DNA of 64,000 nt from Panopea generosa (taxonomy: Eukaryota; Mollusca; Bivalvia; Adapedonta; Hiatellidae), in NCBI GenBank assembly GCA_029582155.1, contig CM055901.1, positions 5,932,874 through 5,996,873 on the forward strand. Reading direction: 5' to 3'. Shown in pieces: positions 1 to 13,060 of this stretch (positions within the stretch are counted from its first letter, which is position 1; each line of letters begins with the position of its first letter). Made by a program: the position numbers and the translations under genes. Under the pieces are notes generated by a model. The model was not told the origin of the DNA, searched no databases, and saw only the letters and a list, made by a program, of their open reading frames with translations.

Positions 1-2450
1 ATCAATTTGGCCTAAACCAAATTATAAATGAACCTATCTATTTTACTGAAAATTCGTCTCCTCTTATAGACACTATGCTAGTTAGTAAAAGTACTAACCT
101 AATAGAAAGTGGCGTGTCTGATCCTTTCCTAAATTAAATACAGAGATACATTGTCAAATTTTTGCCATATTTAAGTTTACAAAACCGAAATTCAAATCTT
201 ACACTAAAAAAATATGGAAATATGACCAGAGCGTTTTAATCTATTGCGAAGTAAAGCGTAAACAACAAATTGGCGAAAATTGTCGAATGATGATAATAAT
301 GTTTTTACAAATAAATATTACTGATACATTTATACCTTTAACCGAACAATGTAGTCCAAACTTGACAGTTCGTATCAGACCAAATGAGTCTCCTTGATCA
401 AGCTTAAAATCAGATATAGAAAAAGACTATACAGAAATGCCAAACATATCAATCTTAAGTATGACTGGAATCAATTCCAAATACCCGAAACGAAGTAATA
501 ACATTAATACGTGAATCAAAACAAACATGTTTTAACAATCTAGTCCACAATCTCAAGATATCAGTAATTTTTTGCAGGGACTGAGGGAAAACTCTTAAGA
601 CTTTTAGTTCTCCGAATGCCAAACAAACTGTACCACATCTTATTAGTAACGATGCTATAGTTTCGGACGACATCGAAAAAGCCAATTTACCAAACGTTTT
701 TTCGTTGTCAGACAGTTATAAACGATAAAAATACTGAGCTACCTGCTATTGCCGACTGTAATATAGTTATGCAGTTATTTGAATTATTTCCAGAAGAAGT
801 CAAGTCTGTTTTAGCATGTCTTCCAATAAGTTAAGCAACAGGTTCTTACGAAATCAATTATCGTATACTACGTGAACTTTCAAATTAGTTGTCCACTCCC
901 CTTTGTGGTATATGTAACAAATATTTAACTGTTGGAAAAGATCCAAACATTTGGAAAGAAGCTCATGTGTGTGTGTCGTTTTCAAAAAAGGGGATCCATC
1001 TTTTGTAAATAACTGTCGTATTATTTCTCTTCTTAGTAATATTGATAGGGTTCTGGAAATATTAATATTTAAACATGTTTTTGAAATTATTCATGAAACC
1101 AACTTCCTCTCACCTCATTAATCAGGTTTTATAACAGGCGACTCGATCGTCAACCAACTTACTTATCTTTATAATACTTTCTGCCAAACATTAAAGCCGT
1201 TGATCGAGTAAAGCATAAATGTATTCTAGTCAAACTTAAATATGCTGGTATTCCCTCATCAACTGGTTTTATTGATAACCTTGGTAATCTACGTCAGTGT
1301 GTAGTTATTCCTGGTGCTAAATCTAGATGGAATTCAATCAATGCAGGTGTTCCCCCAAGGCTTTATATCAATGTTGATCATGTAAATGTTGCTGCAGATA
1401 TTCTTAACTCTAATACAGCTTACATTACAGATTGGGCTACTAAGTGGTTAGTCAGTTTAAACCACAAAAAACAGAATCACTTTTGATATCTCGTAAACAT
1501 AGCAAAACTCACATCCACCCCTTAGTATGCTCATTCAAAACATTGTAGAAGTAAAATCCCACAAACACCTAGGCGTCAAATTTTCGAATGACTGTATAGA
1601 ATATATAAAAGTTAAACGTGGTAAAGAATCAATATAATAGGACAACTCAAATTTCAACTTGATCGAAAATCCTTAAAAATAATATATACTACTTTTATTA
1701 GACTTATTTTAAAATACGCAGATGTTATTTGGAATAATTGCACGCAATATGAAAAACTTGAACGAGATTAAATCCAAATTGAAGCAGCTAGAATCGCAAC
1801 TTATATCATAACACAATTTGTACACAGATATAAACTTGGAAACGCTCGAAATTAAATGGCGTAAACATAAACTTATTCTGTTTAATGAAATGTCACCTGC
1901 ATATCTTTCAGCACTTGTACCTCGTCAAGTTGGTCCAGAGTCCCATAACAGATTAACAAATGATAACAACTTAAATGCAATTTGTTAACAAACAAGCCAT
2001 TACTTTAAATTATTTCTACCCTCTATAGTTCGGGAATGGAATTCATTACCATGCGAGGCCCGTTGTCTGGAATCGGTTTATTCTTTCAAACGATATCTCA
2101 ATATAGATAGAGTGTAAGCCCCCAAATAGTATTATTCACGCAGTAGATGTGCCCAAACACTCCACAAAATCAGCACTTGTTTTCTAAAAGATATATCTGA
2201 ATACCCGTTATGTCATTTTGGTAGTATCGAGGTTACTCAACACTTCTCATTTACATGTCCAGCCTATCATAACATAATATTGGAATATTTAATACCCTCT
2301 CGTCCTTCTATAGAAATTATTTTATATGGAAATACCAGTCTAAGTAACGAATTAAATTCATCGATTTTGAAGCCGTGCCCGAATTTATCATAATAGCTAA
2401 CGATTCAGTTAACAGCCATGAGCAATCTAAGTAAAAAAAACAAAACAAAT
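1..2450 (+). mobile_element. Degenerate non-LTR retrotransposon (LINE), endonuclease C-term to RT C-term
   Basis: Translation in shifting frames gives a LINE ORF2 order. The end of an endonuclease domain lies near 1-140 (a frame reading FTENSSPLID, then SGVSDPFLN). A linker rich in RESKQ-like residues follows near 500. RT fingers lie at about 980-1130 (FKKGDP, NNCRIISLLS, then a LSPH/SGF block) and RT palm at 1200-1500 (GAKSRW, INAGVPP, TKWLVS). The RT C-terminal region is at 1680-2100 (LILKYADVIWNN, QIEAARIAT, REWNSLP). Many stops and frameshifts make it dead. The stretch between the GVPP motif and the LYINVDH-like segment is too short, so the YADD catalytic block seems deleted. The 5' end lies outside the window. 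This is recognition by eye; a CR1/L2-like clade is likely but unproven. Confidence 0.85.
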
Positions 2451-3255
2451 TAAATTTCAAAATACTGACATTCCTCCTATCCGGTGCCGCCGCCTTGCTT
2501 TTTGGTTTCTAATTGCATCTTCTGAGTACTGAATGAGTACAAGGTGAATCAGAAAGTTTGTAGACTTTTTCCATAACTTTTTTTATTTATCAGTGTTTTC
2601 TAATGTATCTCATGGAGTCTGTAACGTTATATGTTTGCAGTAACTTTGGTTATTTTCCATCCTTAGTTTTTATTCTATTGTAACTAGGGAAACATCAATT
2701 TATGTAGTCGGAACAGTTTCTGCTTTTATTTTTTACCTCTTCTATTCAAACAAGCGTAGCGTTGCCAAAACGGGTCATATTGTTAAATAAAAACTACAAA
2801 TTTGTCCTGTAGCAAATGCTTGTTTACACCCTTTTTTAACCAATTACGTTAAAATGGTGTCAGTATTATGATGTTACGGTATGTCAATTTTGTTTGAGAC
2901 AAAATGACGTAGGGGCACTTGAAAATGAAAAAAGCGCTTGGAATACAGCAGTTTCATTAAGTTTTATTCTTTGTCAGTTCATACACCTGCTCAAACAGAG
3001 AAATATTTTAGGAGTGTGTGCGGTGACTCTAATCTTCAATGGTTCTAGTTTTTAAAATGACATAACTGTTTTTGAGTGTGCAGAGAATCAGTCATTAAAA
3101 AGGACTAATGCGACACAGATTTGATGACATGTTGGAATAAAAACATGATTTACAGAATATTGTGTCTAGTATACCATCTTTGGATTTCGTTGATATACAT
3201 ATACCATGAAAGAGCGTATTTCTAGGAGTACTCATTAAATGTGATACAAAATACC
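2451..3255. other. Unassigned AT-rich stretch after the LINE
   Basis: No coding region or recognisable element. A 134-codon frame on the minus strand (3095-3499) overlaps its right end and the hairpin repeat. It matches no family I know, and its DDADDAG portion is simply the GTCGTC repeat read backwards. Confidence 0.5.
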
Positions 3256-3350
3256 TTTTTAGCTCGCCGGGACGAAGTCCAAGGAGAGCTATTGTCTTGA
3301 CCCCGGCGTCGTCGGCGTCGTCTGTAGACACCCAGGTTAAACTTTTGCGT
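3256..3350 (+). repeat. Dispersed hairpin repeat: T-run, AGCTC...GAGCT hairpin, GTC-rich tail
   Basis: A T-run is followed by TAGCTC at 3260-3265 and its complement GAGCTA at 3286-3291. An inner GGAC-GAA-GTCC stem lies between them. Then come TTGTCTTGACCCC and a GTCGTCGGCGTCGTC run. I know similar poly-T, AGCTC hairpin, GTC-rich arrangements as highly dispersed repeats in molluscan genomes and transcript 3' ends. The family assignment is from memory, not alignment. The hairpin itself is directly visible. Confidence 0.6.
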
Positions 3351-3627
3351 TTAAGTTTAAGATATCTATGCAACCACTCATTGGATGTGAATGAAACTTT
3401 GCATGTGTGTTCACCATCATCAATGGAACACACACAGATAAAAACCATAACTCTGGATTGCATTTCTGCACAGTTATGGTCCTTTTTGGACTTAGACACC
3501 CAGAGGCGAGCTTTGTTGGTCTTCTGACATCTCTTGTTATAATACTGACTGTCGTCGGTTTTTAGTCAATTTAGTTTTGAACAGTTGTCGTTTCATGCTT
3601 AATTTTTTCAATATATATCCCATATAT

Positions 3628-6600
3628 TAATATATCACTGGTGCCGCGATGCACACTGCTTCTAAATATTATATATCACTGATGACGCGATGCACACTAT
3701 TACTTACTATTATATATCACTGATGTCGCGATGCACACTATTACTTACTATTATATATTACTGATGTCGCGATGCACACTATTACTAACTATTATATATC
3801 ACTGATGTCGCGATGCACACTGCTTCTAACTATTATATATCACTGATATCGCGATGCACACTATTGCTAACTATTATATATCACTGATGCCGCGATGCAC
3901 ACTGCTTCTAACTATTATATATCACTGACGTCGCGATGTACACTATTACTAACTATTATATATCACTGATGCTGCGATGCACACTGCTTCTAACTATTAT
4001 ATATCACTGATGTCGCGATGCACACTGCTTCTAACTATTATATATCACTGTTGTCGCGATGCAAACTGCTTCTAACTATTATATATCACTGATGCCGCGA
4101 TGCACACTGCTTTTAACTATTATATATCACTGATGCCGCGATGCACACTGCTTTTAACTATTATATATCACTGATGTCGCGATGCACACTGCTTCTAACT
4201 ATTATATATCACTGATATCGCGATGCACACTATTGCTAACTATTATATATCACTGATGACGCGATGCACACTATTACCAACTATTATATATCACTGATGT
4301 TGCGATGCACACTATTACTAACTATTAAATATCACTGATGTCGGGATGCACACTATTACTAACTATTATATATCACTGATGTCGCGATGCACACTGCGTC
4401 TAACTATTATATATCACTGATGTCGCGATGCACACTATTACTAACTATTATATATCACTGATGTCGCGATGCACACTGCTTCTAACTATTATATATCACT
4501 GTTGTCGCGATGCAAACTGCTTCTAACTATTATATATCACTGATGCCGCGATGCACACTGCTTTTAACTGTTATATATCACTGTTGTCGCGATGCAAACT
4601 GCTTCTAACTATTATATATCACTGATGCCGCGATGCACACTGCTTCTAACTATTATATATCACTGACGTCGCGATGCACACTATTACTAACTATTATATA
4701 TCACTGATGCTGCGATGCACACTGCTTCTAACTATTATATATCACTGATGTCGCGATGCACACTGCTTCTAACTATTATATATCACTGTTGTCGCGATGC
4801 AAACTGCTTCTAACTATTATATATCACTGATGCCGCGATGCACACTGCTTTTAACTATTATATATCACTGATGCCGCGATGCACACTGCTTTTAACTATT
4901 ATATATCACTGTTGTCGCGATGCAAACTGCTTCTAACTATTATATATCACTGATGACGCGATGCACACTATTACTAACTATTATATATCACTGATGACGC
5001 GATGCACACTGCTTTTAACTATTATATATCACTGATGCTGCGATGCACACTATAACTAACTATTATATATCACTGATGCTGCGATGCACACTATAATTAA
5101 CTATTATATATCACTGATGCTGCGATGCACACTATAATTAACTATTATATATCAATGATGAAGCGATGCACACTATAACTAACTATTATATATCACTGAT
5201 GACGCGATGCACACTATTGCTAACTATTATATATCACTGATGTCGCGATGCACACTATTACTAACTATTATATATCACTGATGACGCGATGCACACTATT
5301 GCTAACTATTATATATCACTGATGATGCAATGCACTCTATTGCTAACTATTATATATCACTGATGTCGCTCTGCACACTATTACTAACTATTATATATCA
5401 CTGATGACGCGATGCACACTATTACTAACTATTATATATCACTGATGACGCGATGCACACTATTGCTAACTATTATATATCACTGAAGACGCGATGCACA
5501 CTATTGCTAACTATTATATATCATTGATGTCGCGATGCACACTATTACTAACTATTATATATCACTGATGACGCGATGCACACTATTACTAACTATTATA
5601 TATCACTGATGACGGGATGCACACTATTACTAACTATTATATATCACTGATGACGCGATGCACACTATTACTAACTATTATATATCACTGATGACGCGAT
5701 GCACACTATTACTAACTATTATATATCACTGATGCCGCGATGCACACTGCTTCTAACTATAATATATCACTGATATCGCGATACACACTGCTACTAACTA
5801 TTATATATCACTGATGACGCGATGGACATTATTACTAACTATTATATATCACTGATGACGCGATGCACACTATTACCAACTATTATATATCACTGATGAC
5901 GCGATGCACACTATTGCCAACTATTATATATCACTGATGTCGCGATGCACACTATTACTAACTATTATATATCACTGATGACGCGATGCACACTATTGCC
6001 AACTATTATATATCACTGAAGACGCGATGCACACTATTGCCAACTATTATATATCACTGATGTCGCGATGCACACTATTACTAACTATTATATATCACGG
6101 ATGACGCGATGCACACTATTACTAACTATTATATATCACTGATGACGCGATGCACACTATTACTAACTATTATATATCACTGATGTCGCGATGCACACTA
6201 TTACTTACTATTATATATCACTGATGCGGCGATGCACACTATTACTTACTATTATATATCACTGATGTCGTGATGCACACTATTACTAACTATTATATAT
6301 CACTAATGTCGTGATGCACAATATTATTAACTATTATATAACACTGGTACCGCGATGCACACTATAACTCACTATTATATATCACTGATGACGCGATGCA
6401 CACTATTACCAACTATTATATATCACTGATGACGCGATGCACACTATTACCAACTATTATATATCACTGATGTCGGGATGCACACTATTACTAACTATTA
6501 TATATCACTGATGCCGCGATGCACACTATTACTCACTATTATATATCACTGATAACGCGATGCACACTATTACTAACTATTATATATCACTGATGTCGCG

Positions 6601-8705
6601 ATGCACACTATTACTAACTATTATATATCACTGATGACGCGATGCACACTATTACTAACTATTATATATCACTGATAACGCGATGCACACTATTGCTAAC
6701 TATTATGTATCACTGATGTCGGGATGCACACTATTACTAACTATTATATATCACTGATGACGCGATGCACACTATTACTAACTATTATATATCACTGATG
6801 ACGCGATGCACACTATTACTAACTATTATATATCACTGATGTCGCGATGCACACTATTACTCACTATTATATATCACTGATGACGCGATGCACACTATTA
6901 CTAACTATTATATATCACTGATGACGCGATGCACACTATTACTAACTATTATATATCACTGATGTCGCGATGCACACTATTACTCACTATTATATATCAC
7001 TGATGACGCGATGCACACTATTACTAACTATTATATATCACTGATAACGCGATGCACACTATTGCTAACTATTATGTATCACTGATGTCGGGATGCACAC
7101 TATTACTAACTATTATATATCACTGATGACGCGATGCACACTATTACTAACTATTATATATCACTGATGACGCGATGCACACTATTACTCACTATTATAT
7201 ATCACTGATGACGCGATGCACACTATTACTAACTATTATATATCACTGATGACGCGATGCACACTATTACTAACTATTATATATCACTGATGTCGCGATG
7301 CACACTATTACTCACTATTATATATCACTGATGACGCGATGCACACTATTACTAACTATTATATATCACTGATGTCGCGATGCACACTATTACTCACTAT
7401 TATATATCACTGATGACGCGATGCACACTATTACTCACTATTATATATAACTGATGACGCGATGCACACTATTACTAACTATTATATATCACGGATGACG
7501 CGATGCACACTATTACTAACTATTATATATCACTGATGACGCGATGCACACTATTACTAACTATTATATATCACTGATGTCGCTCTGCACACTATTACTC
7601 ACTATTATATATCACTGATGACGCGATGCACACTATTACTAACTATTATATATCACTGATGTCGCTCTGCACACTATTACTCACTATTATATATCACTGA
7701 TGACGCGATGCACACTATTACTCACTATTATATATCACTGATGACGCGATGCACACTATTACTAACTATTATATATCACGGATGACGCGATGCACACTAT
7801 TACTAACTATTATATATCACTGATGACGCGATGCACACTATTACTAACTATTATATATCACTGATGTCGCGATGCACACTATTACTCACTATTATATATC
7901 ACTGATGACGCGATGCACACTATTACTAACTATTATATATCACTGATGTCGCGATGCACACTATTACTAACTATTATATATCACTGATGACGCGATGCAC
8001 ACTATTACTAACTATTATATATCACTGATGTCGCGATGCACACTATTACTAACTATTATATACCACTGATGACGCGATGCACACTATTACTAACTATTAT
8101 ATATCACTGATGACGCTTATATATCACTGATGACGCGATGCACACTATTACTAACTATTATATATCACTGATGTCGGGATGCACACTATTACTAACTATT
8201 ATATATCACTGATGACGCGATGCACACTATTTCTCACTATTATATATCACTGATGACGCGATGCACACTATTACTAACTATTATATATCACTGATGCCGC
8301 GATGCACACTATTACTAACTATTATATATCACTGATGACGCGATGCACACTATTACTAACTATTATATATAACTGATGACGCGATGCACACTATTACTAA
8401 CTATTATATATCACTGATGTTGCGATGCACACTATTACTAACTATTATATATCACTGATGACGCGATGCATACTATTACTAACTATGATATATCACTGAT
8501 GACGCGATGCACACTATTACTAGCTATTATATATCACTGATGTCGCGATGCACACTATTACTAACTATTATATATCACTGATGACGCGATGCACACTATT
8601 ACTCACTATTATATATCACTGATGACGCGATGCACACTATAACTAACTATTATATATCATTGATGACGCGATGCACACTATAACTAACTATTTTATATCA
8701 CTGAT
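3628..8705 (+). repeat. Satellite array, 41-bp monomer, about 124 copies
   Basis: A head-to-tail array with a strict 41-bp period. The monomer contains TATATATCACTGATG, a variable base, then CGCGATGCACACT and a variable centre, then AACTAT. Two main monomer classes exist. One has CTGCTTCTAAC and is concentrated at 3.63-5.0 kb. The other has CTATTACTAAC and dominates from about 5.1 kb on. The base after GATG varies among A, T and C. Multi-monomer blocks recur at exact multiples of 41 (369, 287 and 738 bp). Near 8101-8120 a monomer is cut to 20 bp. It has no coding potential. The edges are decayed monomers (GGTGCCGCG at the left, TTTTATATCACTGATCC at the right). Confidence 0.98.
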
Positions 8706-9688
8706 CCACTTTGCTCTGCAACGTTTATGAATGATTTGAATAAAGTTTTATATTTATTAAAACACTACGACCGCATCCAGTTGTTCTGCTTTGCAAAAAC
8801 ACAGAATAAACTTTACACAATTTAATTACATATGTTACACTTCAAAATGCCGATTTTCAATACTTCATTAGAAACACAATATAACCATTTCAACATACGT
8901 TCCCAGATTCCTCGGCCTATATCCTAATAAACAACTCTCAATTATGCAGATATGAAATTAAATTCGCAGCCTTCTAGTCTGAATATATATCAACAATTTA
9001 TACCAAAAAAAAATACTTAGATCTGCTTATGTCGAAATATAGCTTTCGGACATTTAACTTACTAAACTTCTAGAAAACATAATATTAAATGTACTTACCC
9101 TGAAATTGCCGCATGTAATGGTCAGTTTATGCAGAAAGCTCTACCACAACGATTCCGCAATGTTGGAATTTGCTAACTGACAATGATTTAAGTTACTCGT
9201 TTATTTATACAAGAAATTCACATACTAAAAATACCATAATTAGATGGATATGTAAAATATCTTTAAATGTCTGGCGATAAATTTAACAAACCTACGCTAC
9301 GACTGATATACGTATATACAATGCACATACGTTGTTATTACCTGACACTGATTTACAGGCTACGTAAACAAACTTATTTTGTTACAGTTATCTAGATACA
9401 TCATACATGCTGTACTTTATCGGGGAGGGGAGGGGTCCCTCTACGTTGTTAAATCCTTTATTTTATATGTAAACAGTGTGCGTCTGTCAGACAATGATAA
9501 AGATAGACTACACAGGAAAGAAGCTCAATAAACATTATACTTTCGTTCTAATCCTAATATTTGTTATCATTGTATATACATGCATACGTTGTAAATAGAA
9601 TGAATAAAAAGTTTAAACTAAAGCTGAGCCTTAATATTGCAAAAACAATTATGAGGAAAGATTTCACATAATAAACAATAAAATCTAT
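8706..9688. other. Unassigned intergenic DNA
   Basis: AT-rich sequence with stops in all frames and no recognised repeat, except a short terminal motif near 9605-9622 (GAATAAAAAGTTTAAACTAAAG). That motif is shared with sequence ends near 44280 and 53590. Confidence 0.4.
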
Positions 9689-9711
9689 GATATATATATA
9701 TATATATATAT
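9689..9711. repeat. (TA)n microsatellite
   Basis: A run of alternating TA just upstream of the SINE at 9741. Confidence 0.95.
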
Positions 9712-9740
9712 CAATTTCCAATCCTCCTTTTGATCGCATC

Positions 9741-10033
9741 GCCGTGCCCGATTAGCTCAGTCGGTTACGCGTCTGACTATCAATCCAGGGGTCGTGAGTT
9801 CGAATCCCCCGCCCGGCAACAGTATCCGTGATGATTGATATACAACATTGTGTCTTATTATCATTCGTCTCTCAGCACTGATTCAAGTTGGAAAGTTATC
9901 AGTTACTTGCGGAGATGGGGTGTGCTCGAGTACTGGTTAATCCCAGGAAAAAGTGGTGTGGTTAGGTTAACTGATCATCTGTTAGCCCTCGATGGCATAA
10001 AAATGACGCTAAATATGCAATCAATAAAAAAAA
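9741..10033 (+). mobile_element. tRNA-derived SINE, family 1 (copy 1)
   Basis: The 5' head is tRNA-like. It has a perfect A box (TAGCTCAGTCGG at 9753-9764) and a B box-like GAGTTCGAATCC near 9798. Both are RNA polymerase III internal promoter elements. The tRNA fold is imperfect, so it is not a functional tRNA. The roughly 200-bp body (TTGGAAAGTTATCAGTTAC, then GTGTGCTCGAGTACTGGTTA, CCCAGG, GGCATAAAAATGACG) ends in a CAATCAATAAA tail. Other copies are at 46949-47235, 23108-23277 (5'-truncated) and 62315-62490 (inverted). Confidence 0.9.
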
Positions 10034-10391
10034 TCCTCAATTTGATATACTCTTAAGAGTTCTTTCTACGCCATTTCACAATTATTCCAAGATGAATACA
10101 AACGTGTTTAAATGCTACAAGCCTCAGAGGGTTTGGATGACAGAACGTCGTAACTAACGACAACTATTCCGAAGTTTATGAATATTTAGCATGCAGAACG
10201 TTAAGTGACTTCTACAATTTATAGCAGTACGCATGTTTGTAATTATAAAGTAAAGTTTTTGTTTGTTTGTTTTATATTCCTCTAAAATTGATAACATTTT
10301 TAACAAAAAATAAACTTTTAAAGCAGACTAACATTTACAAATCAAGTAAGGGATTTTCTGAATACAGTTACTTATGTCTCCTTTTATAAAG

Positions 10392-10642
10392 AACCGCAGC
10401 GGTGATCTAGTGGTAGAGTGTGCCCTTCACATGCGGAAGGTCGTGGGTTCGATGTCCGACCGCGTCATACTAAAAACTTTAAAATAGTACTTGCCGGTCT
10501 GGTGTCAGTATAATGTGACTGATTAAGGTATTATACCACGTGACCACGGCATGTTTCTCAAATGTGGCAGCAAGCAGACACAGTCGTGATACGACTGAAA
10601 AAGTTTTGCAAGCGACGCTAAACGCCATACAACAACAACAAC
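10392..10642 (+). mobile_element. tRNA-derived SINE, family 2 (copy 1)
   Basis: The tRNA-like head has A box-like TCTAGTGGTAGAG and B box GGGTTCGATGTCC. The body contains GTGTCAGTATAATGTGACTG, GACACAGTCGTGATACGACT and CGACGCTAAACGCCATAC, and the tail is CAACAACAACAAC. A longer copy lies at 44455-44770. This copy lacks about 60 bp found there between the head and the GTGTCAGTATAATG motif. Confidence 0.88.
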
Positions 10643-10739
10643 ATGTAAAACGTTTCTGCGATTATAAAGCATGTTTGGTGTTTAACCATTTCTGTAGTAT
10701 GCGTGTACAAAAAGTATCTCTGGTGTATCACGTGTCTCT

Positions 10740-11095
10740 AAAGGTTACTTCTTTCTTAATTAGCATCGGTATCCAGCCCTGTTGACATTAAAGTAAAGAC
10801 AGAACGAATATTTTATTGTCTAACGAATCAAGAAATAACAGATGCTGGGACCAGTGGGACCTGGCTTATATAAGTGTTTGTGTTTTAGTCACTTGAAGAC
10901 TATATCCATAAAATACGATGCCGATGGTTGACAATATGTGAAATATAGGAACAATGGGAAATATATTAATTCAAGGGGTGTAAATTAGATGGCTTACACA
11001 TATGAAGTAAGAATTAATGTATTGTTGTTTTAACAGTTGTTTTTCGTGGTTATTTCTAGATTTTGTAAGAGAAGGTGCTCAGTGAAATGATATTA
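10740..11095 (+). repeat. Dispersed repeat R1 (copy 1)
   Basis: Imperfectly matched by 25515-25800. Shared landmarks in the same order are TCTTAATTAGC, GACATTAAAGT, GACAGAACGA/AGAACAGATG, AGATGCTGG, CCAGTGGGAC, CCGATGGTT, then TTTAACAG and GTGATTACTTCT-like ends. No tRNA head, TIR or ORF is visible. The class is unknown. Confidence 0.65.
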
Positions 11096-11869
11096 AACAG
11101 TATCTACGCATAAACCACATTTACAATTTGTACAATCATTATAAATATATCATTACTTTTTGGAAAATGCATTCACCGTAGTTCTCACTGAAATTGTTTT
11201 GTACGACTGAGATAACAATCAAGAATAAATCAATAAACAAGTTAAGCGTTGAGGCTTTTATACTGTCATCAATAAGAAATGATATATTTGCAACAACGTG
11301 TCTACCTAGATATTATTTACGATACAGAGAAAATATCATATTAATTTCCCTTGTCAATTTGAATGATTTTGAATTCATAGGCTGAGTTATTCTATATAAT
11401 GACATTGCGAAAAGGCATTGAAAAAAGCAAATATAAATTTATGTTTCATAGTGCTGTACGTTATAAATAATTGATAATGTTGATATATGTATGCGCATAT
11501 GCTAAGTGCCAGTACATCTATGAGACATTTTATGACATTTTAAAGGTTGGTTTGAGCTCCTTGGCGGCGGTTTGTCTATTGACTGTTCCAAGGCAATATC
11601 ATGATCACTATCTCATTTTTTTTCGTGTGTATTGAAGTAATTATGTTTTTCATGTTGGTGTTATTATGGCAAGCGTGTCATTCCAATGCTGTTTCGTGTC
11701 AGATATATACTTTTTCTTATAGTTTAACTAAACTCTGGTACTGCTTGGATATTTATATTTCCGGATTTTAATAGCAAGTGTTCAAATATAATTACATATT
11801 ATTATTTCCGTTGATCGTATCTCTCTCCTTAATTTCTTTCATCAAATATCTTAAATGTAGTGTTACTCG

Positions 11870-11995
11870 TCTTGTTCAGTATTTGGCTACAAACATTTTT
11901 TCGGGAGGGGTCTTAATTGATGTTGGAAGAACTTGTGGTCCGACCCTTTTGCTAATGTGTAATATATAAAGTAATAACATATGTTTAACTAAACT
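11870..11995 (+). repeat. Dispersed repeat R2 (copy 1), with TATGTTTAA tail
   Basis: Matches 53510-53603 in order: GGGAGGGG, TAA(C/T)T(A/G)ATGTTG, AGAACT(T/C)GT, CCCTTTTGCTA, then an ATATGTTTAAACTAAA-like 3' end. The same 3' end closes the V-type SINE at 44075-44290. Confidence 0.55.
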
Positions 11996-12006
11996 ATATA
12001 ATTGCA

Positions 12007-12130
12007 TGTCTATAGATAATGTGTTTAACAACAAAACAAACATTTTTAATATTAATACAGGATATATTTGATATTGTCTATAGATAATGCATTTAACAAC
12101 AAAAGAAAGATGTTTAATATTAATACAGAT
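12007..12130 (+). repeat. Direct tandem duplication, 68-bp offset
   Basis: TGTCTATAGATAATG, TTTAACAACAAAA and TTTAATATTAATACAG occur at about 12007-12062 and again at about 12075-12130 with few differences. Confidence 0.85.
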
Positions 12131-13060
12131 ATCTTGTTATATACATGCAAATATAAGACATATTGTATAATGATAGAACGCCGGACACAGACCTTGAGAT
12201 TGGCAGGAACAATCCCTAGCCAGAATGCATATTTGTAGATAGAGTGTATGCAGATATGTATGATTGATAACAGTATGGTATGTAGATGAAATAATTGATA
12301 TATCAACATAAATGGCACCAATGATAATATACTTTATATTTACATAATTAAAAAGATTATTATGAAACATTTTCATACCAACTGTTAACGATTAAACCTT
12401 ATAATTGAATGTTGAATGGCTATAAAACTATAGTTAGAGGATTTCCATGTCCGATGTTTTTCAAATATTTTTACAAAGAATTATTTAAATATGTCTTTTG
12501 CGGTCAACGTAAGACGTGTAAAATTTGTAAAATGTTATCACAAAATACAAAAGATACAGTTCGCGTCGAAACATGAAAGAGACCACAGGTCCACTTTTAG
12601 ATGAGCTGTAGAACATGATATATAAAGACCAGTAAGCTTCTACGTTATATAAATGTGTGGTTATCTCATTTATTAAGTGGATAGTTAATGCGATATTGTT
12701 GTCTGGTCGCCCACAAGTATGTGTGTTGGCATAATCGGACGTGAAATGAGAAACCATTGTGAGTATAGAATGTTACCGATATCTAATATGTCTGTAGGCG
12801 TCATGTTCGTTACTGTATGGGTTCGGGTGCATATCTGATGATGATCCCGATATATTGTAAATATGATGACCCAGTTGTCTATGAATATATCCTTTATTTA
12901 AACAATTTTTTTGCGAGGAAAAAATAGATTATTGTAATGTAAGTATCTCCAACATAAAAACTAATCTTGTTATGGGAGAAAGTGTCAATTATAAAACATT
13001 CCTAAACCCATGTGTATTTATGTTTATTTGAAAATAGACATTTTTTTTATACAGGGTCTT
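12131..13060. other. Unassigned intergenic DNA
   Basis: AT-rich, with only short chance frames and no recognised repeat or coding signal. Confidence 0.4.

Noticed and set aside
2545..2600. Mariner-like inverted end (GAATCAGAAAGTTTGTAGAC)
   Set aside because: No matching second end or transposase remnant within a few kb.
3095..3499. 134-codon minus-strand frame as a gene
   Set aside because: It crosses the dispersed hairpin/GTC repeat, has no known domain and no splice or promoter support.
3628..8705. CRISPR array
   Set aside because: Units are contiguous 41-bp monomers without unique spacers, and the genome is eukaryotic.
9741..9822. tRNA gene
   Set aside because: A and B boxes are present, but the anticodon and T arms do not pair properly and a shared SINE body follows in several copies.
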